Source: Symsagittifera roscoffensis (Eukaryota; Xenacoelomorpha; Acoela; Convolutidae). From it: a stretch of 64,000 bases of DNA. A program made the position numbers and the translations under genes. The stretch lies in the NCBI RefSeq assembly GCF_963678635.1, contig NC_087069.1:51966938-52030937 (forward strand), written 5' to 3'. Below, one piece after another: positions 38,521 through 47,599 of the stretch. A model generated the notes under the pieces. The model did no database searches and had not been told where the DNA came from. It saw nothing but the letters and a program-made list of their open reading frames with translations. Numbering within the stretch: position 1 is the first letter of the stretch; each line of letters opens with the position of its first letter.

Positions 38521-40774
38521 GGACAAGTCTTAAGACCTGTCAGAACAATCAAAGAATGTCAGAACGATCAAATAAAACAAAAGAACAAAACATCATCAAA
38601 AAGAGCGTCCTTGTTGCGAAATACGCAGGTTGAAAAATGTTTTGTCTATTGAATTTAAATCGAAAAGGCGAAAAGATCCTTCTGTACTAAACCAAAAAAA
38701 ATCTTTGATAATGTAACCGTGTCTTAAAATTCGTTTTAAAAAGTCCGAATCTTTATCAATACTTCTGAATTTATATTAAAACTAGCACAATTTTTTGAAA
38801 ATAAAAATACTTCTGGAAAACGAACCTTAAATTTTTTATTGAAACGTTTAATTTTTGAAATAATTGAACAACTTTTTATCATACTTTGCTGAGGCTGTCA
38901 AAGTTCATAGGTTTCAATGACGTTACAAAGAAATGCAATCAATTAAGTTTTTGATTGGCAAGAAGCGAACACTTGCTCTGATGCTCTCCGTTGCGCTCAA
39001 TTTGGCCCGAGAAAAAAATGTGTGCGTAAATCAGTGCTTTTCGCTTAACTGGATGGCTGTTATAATAAATGAAGCTCGACGCTAGACTTTGTGCCTATTT
39101 ACTTCGGTCAATCAGTTAATTGGCCAAACAACTAAGTTGCCAATCAAAGTATGTTGAAAGACATTTATTTCTTTCTTACTTCTTAAAAATTGTCTTCTAA
39201 AAAACCAGTCCTCCAGAAGACACTCGTTGAACATCATAAAAAAAATTTAAAAATTTTCGCCAAAAATGGAATAATTGATTGCCGGAAGCTGCAATGGCAT
39301 TTACCTAATTTCATACTGTCGTAATTGATTTTTGCGTGCAATTAATTTTTACAGCCCCAGGCTGTTTATGACAAAACGTCATAACATGAATGAAAAAAAA
39401 ATACGCGAGACTCTACTTTGAAATATATCAGGCGATGCCGTTGTGTTAGGTACAACAAAGAGGCTATTGCAATTTTCATAAAAAATTTGCTTAGATGATT
39501 TTTCCACTTAGGCTCAAGCTGTTGAGAAAAAATCATTCATAGGGTTTTGATTTTGTTTCACACGAACTTGTAATCAGTTAATGATTGTGCTTCCTCTCGA
39601 TTTTAATACAGTTTGGTGACCAAACTACCGAGCGAAAAAGAATAACCAAAATTTTATGATTTTAAAACTCAACATCTTGAGCATGGTTTTCGTATTAGTG
39701 AAGCAAGATCATGAGTAGATTAGCATGAAATCTAAAGTAATTCATCAAAAATCTCAGCCCAAAAATTATGCTCCTTCAAATATTTATTTGACAAATCAGA
39801 TTCCGTCTTTCCCCTCAAAAAATTCACTTGGTTTGACTTTCTTTATGATGTAAAACGCTTCTAAAACTAAAAAATGGAGCTCCTAAAACTAAAAATTATT
39901 AGCTTTCTGTTATCCAAATTGGAATGGTTTTGTTTGTGGAATGAACTTCGCAGGCCGAGTGAAAATTTAACTACCAAAATGTGAAAATAAATAATTGAAC
40001 AAACCTCACAGAACTCCAGGAAAATGAAAAATTTCACAGCAAAATTTTTTTTTTTCAAAAACCAAGAACTAGGAAAAAAAATTTCGTGTTTTTCAAAAAT
40101 TGAAAAACCATCTATTTTGAAGATTCGTTTTGTTACGGACAGCGCGTAGACCTTAAAAAAAGTAAAAGTAAATCAGTTTTATTGAGGGCTCCTTAGGGAG
40201 ATTTAAAAAAGTTTTGACTGTCGCTTTTAAAAACTTATCACCCTTTTTCAAACTTAAGGACAGTTTTTTGAAATGTTTTCATGTCGAGGTAAAAAGAATG
40301 ATTTCTATTAAATATTCGCAAAGCACTTGACTAAGTTAAATCAGCGGCATGCTCCTTGAAGGAAATTTTATCAATCTTTTTCAGTACATTTTTGATGTAT
40401 TTTCCCGTTTTCGCAGCGCAGTATACATTTAAGACTTTCAACTTTCGATAAGACTAGATTTTGATGAAATTTCCCATTCTCTAGATATCATGACATTATC
40501 AAAATATCTAAGTATCATTTTGAGAAATTCGTGCCATTTCCGTGGCTTTCAAAAAACTAGAAAGGTTTCTTTATCTCGAAGCAAAAAGTGATTTTGTCAA
40601 CACAAGGAAATTTTTTTCTTCACGCTACTTTTTTCAGTTAACATCTGCAACATCAATAAAATAAAATTGATTATATCAACTTAATTATCTGCGTATAACT
40701 TTCAGTAAGTATGGACGTACAAAAAAAGTAAAAAAAAACTACCAAGAGTGAAATTATTACTATTTTTTTTACAG
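38521..40774. other. No gene seen
   Basis: AT-rich, with no frame over 63 codons and no recognised repeat. Confidence 0.5.
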
Positions 40775-41105
40775 CTAATTGTAGTTCCTGCGAATCACAG
40801 AGGAGCTATCAGTAGGCCTTAACAGTCCTGTCGAGGATAGTCCGTTTGTATTATTTCCCCACATTCCAGACTGTGTTATTTTGTTGAGCGAAGCTCTTTT
40901 TTTGCGACTCAAGGCCGTTTTTGTGCGTCTAGAACTTTCAAGTGGTACCACTTTTGCAGCCAAATATGGTCAGGTTGTGGTAGACCTGAAGCTAGAGGTC
41001 AAGTGAGAGCTCGTCCTCACACACTATCATTGCCATGGCATGGGATCGATTACACGATCTGACGATTCTAAAGTGAACGCCTTACCACTATGCTAAGTGC
41101 CCCTT
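40775..41105 (-). mobile_element. tRNA-derived SINE (candidate)
   Basis: Read on the minus strand from 41105, the sequence starts GGGGCACTTAGCATAGTGG, a very good RNA polymerase III box A (TAGCATAGTGG). About 35-40 bases further comes GTAATCGATCC, a weaker box B. The acceptor ends do not pair, so this is not an intact tRNA. About 230 bases of unrelated, more GC-balanced sequence follow, ending near a short A-run (TGTAAAAAAAATAG) at 40775. Promoter head, unrelated body and A-rich end are the layout of a tRNA-derived SINE. Confidence 0.6.
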
Positions 41106-42929
41106 ATGATTGATAACCCAAAGAAAATCAAAACTGTAGAAAAATCGCTAAAAGAACAGCGACAGTGATCTACAATAGCGTATTTTTGAGTGTTAAAAAT
41201 ATTTTAAAAAAAAACAAAAAACCTAGCAAGTCCCCAAACTACAAAATAGGCTTTTCATCTTTTCAGTAACATTTTATTTTTGATTGTATTTCTTAGTAGT
41301 AGCAAAAAATACGATATTGAAAATTTTGCAAGCTAATCGTAACATTTTGGCAACGGCTTTCCGTTGAACCATTAGTGAGAAAAACCTGAGATAGCGCAGA
41401 CATAACGATGTAAAATTCAATCAATTATACATGAAACGGTGACGCAGATTAGCTCCCACTGGCATATTACAGAATTAGCGATGATTAATGGTGGGTTTCA
41501 AAGAGGGAGTAACAAGAACTTCTTGAAATATGACGTACAATTTCTTGATTGGAAAGAGCAGCAGAAAAATTCAGTTTTTCCAAATGACACAAATAGTTTT
41601 TATGCAAATATTTGCTTTGTAAAGTAGTTTTCCTTTTTTATATCTAAAAACATTTATTTTCGAAAACATTTTTTTTTCGAAATTTTCGAAAATTTCTCTG
41701 AAAAAAAGAAAAAATTAGCACCGAAAATTTGTTTTTATTTAAATTTGTCTTATTTCAAACCAGAAGTTTTCGACCAGAAACTATTGTCCACTCGCAAAAA
41801 TTCTTTGAAGGATGGTGATTAGAAAAAAAGAAATCCCCCTTAAATATTCTTCAACTTTAATAATACCGTAATTAAACTGAACTCATATTAATCTCTCGTA
41901 ACACAATTGCAATTCAGATTAAGGTGGGACTAACATTTACTAATCTTTACTTTTTATTAAAGCAAAAACGATCTCGAGAAAGGATTTTATGGTTTTAAGG
42001 AAGGTATTGAAACCGATCAAAGATGAGCTTGAGTTAAATGTCGGCATCGGCAAGGGGATTTATAGCTGCGCAAAGAAAAAAAACGAAAAGATGGTTAATG
42101 ACCCGGAAAAGCGTCCGCCCAAATGCTTATATATGGTACTTATTTTCAATTGAATTTCACTTATATCGATCGGTAAGCGAAAATTAACCCGAGAAGGTTG
42201 AATAAAAAAAGATCCAACAAAGATTGACCCGAAGAAACCGAGGTCAATTGCGCGTAAAAAATATTAACTTCACGTTCAAAACTTCTGAAAAGTTCTCAAC
42301 GTTCAATTGGAAGCAGTTTATTAAAAATGTCAACTACTTGTTAGTAAAGTATTTGCTTCAAACGTTTCTCATAAAAATGCTTCAATTTTTTAGACTAGAG
42401 ATAACCAATTTTAACATCTAAAGAAATTCAAATACTTTTTCAATTATTTGCTTCAAACTTTTCGCACAAAAACGCTTCAATTTTTTTTAGATTAGAGATA
42501 ACCAATGTTTAACATTTAATTTTAACTGGGTACAATAAAACAGAAGTTGCATAACAGAAGTAGGAAAAATAATCAGTTTTCTTAGAACAGTCGTTTTGAC
42601 TGAGTAGAGGAAGCAGCCTGTTTCCTTTCAACTTCATTCAGTGACTGCTCACTTCTGGTTCAGTTGTCAAAGAGCCGATCTCTTTAATAAACAATTTTTA
42701 ATTGCAATAGGTTCTAATACTTTCCATATCTCCAACCACCACAAGCGGCTTTGCTAGTTATACTAGTTATGAATAATATTCATGGTGTAATAAACAGTTA
42801 TTTTGCAAGTTTATTTATAAAAGTCAAATGTGTTTGAAAATCTAGCAATTGATCGAGGGGGGCTTATTTTCAAAAATAAAATCGAAAACTGTTTATAGGT
42901 CAACTAAACTGATTCTCTGAGTTTTCTCA
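41106..42929. other. No confident gene
   Basis: Open frames at 41439-41627 and 42224-42421 have mixed composition but no domain and no convincing splice sites. This is where exons for GPCR helices 1-5 might be expected, yet none shows the helix-1 GN, DRY or helix-5 proline patterns. A short direct repeat occurs at 42340-42420 and 42440-42520 (TTTGCTTCAAAC, AATGCTTCAATTTTTTAGA-like, GAGATAACCAAT). Confidence 0.4.
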
Positions 42930-43267
42930 AATATAAAGCCTCTATAAAGCCTATAAAGCCTCTGTTTTGGCCAAAATTCAGTGTCGCAGCCAAAGTTTTG
43001 AAAAACAGGCCAAAAAACGTGTTGTTAGAGACTTTTTAACAAACTTTGGCCAAAAAATTAAAGCGCGCAAACCCTCCCCCCCCCCCCCCCCACCCCTCCC
43101 CCCAAATGAGTAATTTTTGGCACCGAAAACCCCTTCAAGGCACGTCAAATAATGGAAAAATTTTAGGATCAATGAAGGTCTTAAAATAGTACTAAAGGGG
43201 GATTCTTCTGGTCGGCAGGGTATCAACTCCCTGAGGGAACTGAGTTCCCTACCTAAATCCGCTACTG
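42930..43267 (+). mobile_element. F2 hAT-like MITE, left end unclear
   Basis: GTGTCGCAGCC, AAAGCGCGCAAACCC, a run of about 20 C, TTTTTGGCACCGAAAACCCC, AGTACTAAAGGGGGATTC and the end CTACCTAAATCCGCTACTG. It sits immediately upstream of the GPCR loop exon. Confidence 0.6.
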
Positions 43268-43360
43268 GTAAAAGGCTTTCAACTTTTCGTTTGTTTTTTT
43301 TTTTTAAACAATTAAATTATAATTTTTAATTTCTAAATCAAATATTTTTTTTTGTTTTAG

Positions 43361-43985
43361 AGTTTTCATTTGTGAGCCAGAGTTCCAGAGCAACAGCGAT
43401 TCGACCAAAAAAGATAACAGCGACCAGGAAATAGCGGAAAAGGATATTGAAAACGAAGAACTTCAGCCTATGCTGTCAGATTATAAAAACAGTCAAGAAA
43501 ACTGCAAAAACGATTTTAGCTATCAATCATCATCATCAGAAAATCATCCAAAACTCAAGCCCACAACAACGGTCGAAAACGAAAACAAATCAAATATTGA
43601 AGCAAAAGAACCACAGTATTCTTTAAACTCTAAGTCCAATTTAGTTTTGAAAGAAGATCCAAAACTTCCGGCTTGTAACAGTAACGTCCCTAACTCACCG
43701 TCAAAGAATTGTATTGAAACCCAAAATAAAACCAAGAAAAAATTTAAAATCTCTAAGATGGAGAAGAAAAAACGCGAAAAAGAAACTTCAAAAATAGAAA
43801 CCAAAAAAGACGTAAAGTTAAGCACTAACACCATGACTCATCAGATGATGAACCAATGCGCAAGCAAGAGCAGTTTGCTTACTGTTCAGAACTGCAATCA
43901 AAATCCGTCGACTCAAGAGTCATTTGCCCTGAACACGATTAGTCCTACACCCACGGTTGTTGGTACTCCAAACGCCACCCCACAG
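43361..43985 (+). CDS. GPCR exon: giant third intracellular loop
   Basis: Internal exon of a probable class A GPCR. It begins after a strong acceptor (T-rich tract then ttttag, ending 43360), reads one base to finish a codon, then stays open for 208 codons to CAG|GTTTGT at 43985/43986, so it enters in phase 2 and leaves in phase 0. The protein is hydrophilic and of low complexity: Ser/Asn/Gln/Lys-rich, with a basic block near residues 125-145 (KKFKISKMEKKKREKE), and has no membrane segment. A long polar stretch directly before a helix-6 exon fits an expanded third intracellular loop, as in muscarinic and some amine or peptide receptors, where this loop carries G-protein and phosphorylation sites. 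The 177-codon open stretch from 43470 is unlikely by chance at this base composition. Assignment to the receptor is inferred from position, strand and phase match, not from homology of the loop itself. Confidence 0.72.
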
Positions 43986-44628
43986 GTTTGTCGAAAAAAT
44001 TAAGATAAAAATTTTAAAATGTTCTATAAATTGTAAAAAAAAAGATTAATTGGGGTTGACGGTATCTTAGTGCTTTACAGAGAGTTATTGTGAATTTTTT
44101 GCGTTGTTTCTCCGGTGGATTAGGGCAAATAAAACGATGAAAGTTTCAAATTTTCACAAGAAGGAAGATTTTGAAAGTCATTCAACTTCATTAGCTCTTT
44201 AAAAAGCCCGTATTATACGACTTTTTCCCGCTGCAACCAAATTCAGCAAAAAAGCAGGCAAAGAGGCGTTTTGAGAAACTTGTTGGGAAGTTTTGCCAAA
44301 AAATTGTTTTTTTTTCCGGCGTTTTCTCCCTCAATATCTCCTCGATAGACAAAAAGTCGTTCAATTAATCCACAAAAATTAAGCCAAAACATTACTGAAA
44401 ACAAATATACTTCTTTTTTTTCTGAATATATGTAGGCAAAAGCTACAAAAACTTAATTCAAAAAGAATTCGTCACTTTAAATTTATGGGAATTTATTTTG
44501 AAAAAAAACATTTGTTTTCCATGTGACAAAAGAAAAAAAAGTTTTTTGCTTTAAAGTAAAAGAGTTTGTAAGCATTGAAAAAACTGTTATGCGCAACATA
44601 ATTTTCTAATCTTTCTTATTTTTTTCAG

Positions 44629-44706
44629 ATGACGGATTCAATGAAAATAAAACAACAAAATGTTGTCACGAATATACTAAATAGCTGGAGAAAAAAACTT
44701 AGGTGA
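44629..44706 (+). pseudogene. Decayed or alternative copy of the GPCR helix-6 exon start
   Basis: After a good acceptor (ctttcttatttttttcag, ending 44628) the phase-0 frame reads 25 codons (MTDSMKIKQQ...) to TGA at 44704. Its start (ATGACGGATTCAATGAAAAT) resembles the real helix-6 exon start (GTGACAAAGGCAATGAAGAG) and the copy at 46113. Overlapping its end, AG|GTGACGGAAGAAATG at 44701 resembles the same start once more. No helix 6 follows. If spliced in, it would truncate the receptor after the third intracellular loop. A duplicated, degenerated exon is the simplest reading; a regulatory stop-containing exon is possible. Confidence 0.4.
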
Positions 44707-44759
44707 CGGAAGAAATGAAAAAAAAAAAAGAAAACCCTTTTGCTTCTTTTAAAAAGTAA

Positions 44760-45010
44760 TGAACGCAATGAAGCCTTTTATATAGGTTGTGATGATTTTT
44801 TGTGCTTTTTAGGAAAAAATCTCAAAATTTGTGTGCGCTCAATTTTGACGTTTTTCACGTTTTGACTTTTGATTTATTTTTAAGTTCAGTTGAATATTAT
44901 TTGTTAAAAGAAAAGGAAACTCCTCTATTGAAAAGTGAAAGTGCAAAGACCACGAAAAACGTGATTGACTTCTGGTTTCGAAAATGGAATTTAATTATAG
45001 AATTTTCCAT
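44760..45010 (+). repeat. Tandem intronic duplication, copy 1
   Basis: This segment of the GPCR intron recurs about 1 kb downstream at 45735-45990. Shared stretches include CTTTTAT near the start, gacttttgatt, aagttcagtt, gaaactcc, and AAAAACGTGA(T/C)TGACTTCT near 44955. Together with the exon look-alikes at 44629 and 46113, this points to duplication of a block that included the helix-6 exon's 5' end. Confidence 0.65.
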
Positions 45011-45589
45011 CTAAAGAAAAAATTTAGCTATTAATCCAATTTTCTCAGATTGGGTCACTTTAATCGAAAAAACTCATTCATAAATTGTTCCAGAAAATCA
45101 AAAAGCTTTAAGGTCATCTAATTTTGTCCCTTGAAAAAAGACTGATGAGGTTTTTTCACAAGGTGTAGTTTTCTGTTTACTTGGATTCATTGACTTTTTT
45201 CCTAGTGACTCTTGGATATGTTTACTTATTTCTGTGTTTAACAACTTTATGAATCGACTTTATTCATTCACGTTAGGTCTAAGCACAAGTTGCGATCCTC
45301 TTTCTTCCCAGCGACTTTTAAAATTATCTCAATTATCTTGTGGGGATTGGAGTGAGTTTTTTATTTCCTTCTACCCTTTATCGAACAACTCTCTGGGAGA
45401 AGTTGGGCAGCAGGGGGTTGGGTGGATAATAATCGCTTATAAAATTATTGTAAAAATGACAAAAACAATAGTTTCCTTTACAAAAATGGATTTTGTTAAT
45501 TGGTTTGGATCACAAAGAAAAAAGTAAGTGCTGAAGCAAATTCTAGTCAATAGAAATGACCATTCTCCGGCAATACTTGTCAGCATCGA

Positions 45590-45720
45590 GCACCCATCGA
45601 TTAGAATCGATCATATTGTCATTCAATAGTTGGTATCTATAAAATTTAAAATGATCGATTATAAAACATCAAATTGGATTTGCTTTTAACCATTTCTCGA
45701 TCAATGTAATCCACGATAGC
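45590..45720. repeat. F3 fragment
   Basis: CACCCATCGATTAGAATCGA, GATCGATTATAAAACATC and TGTAATCCACGATAG recall F3 units. Short and degraded, within the GPCR intron. Confidence 0.35.
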
Positions 45721-45734
45721 TTATATCGTTTTTT

Positions 45735-45990
45735 TAAAGAGCGACGAACCTAGAGTCTTTTATGGGTCGCACTGATTTTTTTTGTCTTTTTTAGCAAAAT
45801 CTTAAAATTTATTCAGCCTGAAATTTTCTTCTTGGCAGTTTGACTTTTGATTGTTTCTTAAGTTCAGTTCGTTTCCTTTTTTAAAAGGAAGGGAAACTCC
45901 ACTATCGAACGGAAAAGAAGTAAGAGTCATGAAAAACGTGACTGACTTCTAACTTTGAAAACGCAATTAAAGTATCAGATTTCCCACCAA
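45735..45990 (+). repeat. Tandem intronic duplication, copy 2
   Basis: Partner of 44760-45010, in the same orientation and diverged by substitutions and small indels. It is followed by the exon look-alike at 46113 and then the functional exon at 46237. Confidence 0.65.
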
Positions 45991-46112
45991 ACAAGTTTTA
46001 CCAATTATTAATTAATAAAGCTTTAAAGGCATGCATTTATAATTTAAATTTGGAAAGTTTAATTTGTTTTCAGTGTTTTTTTTCCGTGCGATCATTTGGA
46101 TATCTTTTTCAG

Positions 46113-46180
46113 GCTACAAAGGCAATGAAAATTGAAATCAGAAAAATACTGTTGTTGTTATTTTTACAGAAGCTGTAAAA
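46113..46180 (+). pseudogene. Second look-alike of the helix-6 exon start
   Basis: Directly after tatctttttcag (ending 46112) the sequence GCTACAAAGGCAATGAAA matches the true exon start at 46237 (GTGACAAAGGCAATGAAG) at 15 of 18 positions. The phase-0 frame then runs ATKAMKIEIRKILLLLFLQKL to a stop about 66 bases in, without helix 6. It lies only 124 bases upstream of the real exon and belongs to a tandemly duplicated intron segment. Confidence 0.5.
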
Positions 46181-46236
46181 AATAAAAAAAAAACTGTAAA
46201 TTTAAACAAGTATATTTTTCTCTTTTTGTTTTTTAG

Positions 46237-46392
46237 GTGACAAAGGCAATGAAGAGTAGAGCAAACAGACAGAAGCGAGTGACGATGACTCTGTTCTTTG
46301 TGAGCATAGTGTTCGTTGTGGTCACTCTGCCATACACTTGTGTGGAAATGTACGAGAACGTACCCGTCATTCTAGGCCATGCCAGGCCACAG
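46237..46392 (+). CDS. GPCR exon: transmembrane helix 6
   Basis: A 52-codon internal exon between acceptor ttttttag (ending 46236) and donor CAG|GTAATC (46393), phase 0 on both sides, so it joins the loop exon ending at 43985 without a shift. It starts with a basic segment (VTKAMKSRANRQKR) typical of the cytoplasmic base of helix 6. A hydrophobic helix follows (TLFFVSIVFVVVTLPYTCV) with the helix-6 proline, then a short extracellular stretch ending ILGHARPQ. The canonical FxxCWxP motif is changed to FVVVTLP: the proline is kept, but Cys and Trp are replaced by Val and Thr. That departure is seen in some invertebrate peptide receptors, but the ligand class cannot be settled from this. The first codon is GTG (Val) inside the exon, not a start. 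Confidence 0.88.
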
Positions 46393-46749
46393 GTAATCAT
46401 ATTTAAGAGACAACATTGTTAGCCATGTCAGGCAACGGGTAAAACATGTTTAAATTATATATAAATTACACGAAAAAGATGGTATCATAACATGTTTGGT
46501 TTTGAGTGTACATTTATAAATTTTAGGGTTAGGACTAGCGCTTTTTGACACGAAGCGTTTTTTGACATTTAGGTGAACCAATTTTGTTCAAAATCTTACC
46601 GCAGTTTTAATAGGCTTTCTTAAAATCTGATTTTTCATCAAAATAGGTTTTTTCCTGATTTTTGTTTCATTTTAAAAAAGATGAAAGTTTTTTTGACATT
46701 TTAGTTGAATCCAATTTATTCAGTTTTCGTTCATACATTTTCTTTTCAG

Positions 46750-46911
46750 GTGAGTATGGAGTTGAAATTGGTGACCTATTTGACCTATTGTCTGAACTTT
46801 GTGCTGAACCCGGTGGTCTACTTATTCGCCAATTCCTTCTACAGACAAGAACTCATCAAACTCACCAAACTCATTCTGTCCAGTCCTGTGAACTACTGCT
46901 GCAGAACCTGA
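46750..46911 (+). CDS. GPCR terminal exon: transmembrane helix 7 and tail
   Basis: Last coding exon of the receptor. The acceptor is tcttttcag (ending 46749); it opens in phase 0 with GTGAGT and ends in TGA at 46909-46911. It encodes helix 7 (LKLVTYLTYCLNFVLNPVVY) with the NPxxY signature as NPVVY. Then come the helix-8 region (ANSFYRQELIKLTKLIL) and a short cysteine-containing tail (NYCCRT) that could be palmitoylated. This is the clearest class A GPCR hallmark in the window. With the helix-6 exon and the loop exon it forms a contiguous C-terminal half. Possible polyadenylation signals (AATAAA) lie at 47323 and 47594, and a transposon remnant (46985-47056) falls in the presumed 3' UTR. A neuropeptide-type receptor is my best guess; amine or orphan types are not excluded. 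Confidence 0.9.
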   Translation: MSMELKLVTYLTYCLNFVLNPVVYLFANSFYRQELIKLTKLILSSPVNYCCRT

Positions 46912-46984
46912 AAACTCTACATTGAAATATCAAAAAAAACTACAATACCCAACAAAAAAACTGAATTACGAAGCCAAACGGCAC

Positions 46985-47056
46985 CAGCGGATTTAGGGGG
47001 GGGGGGTAGAAAGAGAGGTTTGTCGGACGACCCCCCCCCCCTCTTGGCGATTCGAC
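46985..47056. mobile_element. F2 hAT-like MITE remnant
   Basis: CAGCGGATTTAGG followed by runs of G and C and CGATTCGACCCTG. Only a collapsed element remains, inside the presumed GPCR 3' UTR. A single left-end-like GGGCGGATCTAGATTTT also occurs at 14740. Confidence 0.45.
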
Positions 47057-47599
47057 CCTGTGTATATGCATATTTATTTTAATATGTTTATATTATGAGA
47101 ATTGTCATCAAAATCCTCAATAAGGCCGCTCGCTTTGATCTTTTTATGATCGAGCCGACAATTTTTTATCATGTTTGAAGACTTGTCCTTGGGTTCCAGT
47201 GATCTAAACACACCAAAAACTGCACCTCGTCTATCCAGTGAGCAGTTTGGCCTCGTAATGAGAAGACTTGTTTGTTCTTTTTATCACAAAAAAAATCAAA
47301 AAACAAAATTATACGAATCTATAATAAATATCAATGAAATGACTTTTTTTACAAAAGGATTCGCATTCAGTTGTTCATTTCACCCAGTATCGAGGCAAGG
47401 ATATTTCGGCGATCAAGGAAGGGGGGGGGGGGGTCATTAACTGAAGTACTATTTGAAGGCAAAACATTTAGGTATAAACTTACTTTGGTCCAAAAGTGTG
47501 CAAATTCTATTGAGTATGGGTGGGGAGGCGGGAGGGGGGGGGGCAAGTGCGAGAAAAGGTCACATGGGTTTATTCCATTGAAAATTCAGCCTGAATAAA

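Noticed and set aside
40775-40963. 62-codon minus ORF with Ser/Thr-rich sequence
   Set aside because: Coincides with the body of the SINE candidate.
43544-43834. 96-codon minus ORF opposite the GPCR loop exon
   Set aside because: Shadow of the plus-strand coding exon; Phe/Leu/Ser-rich as expected from the complement of Lys/Glu/Asn codons.
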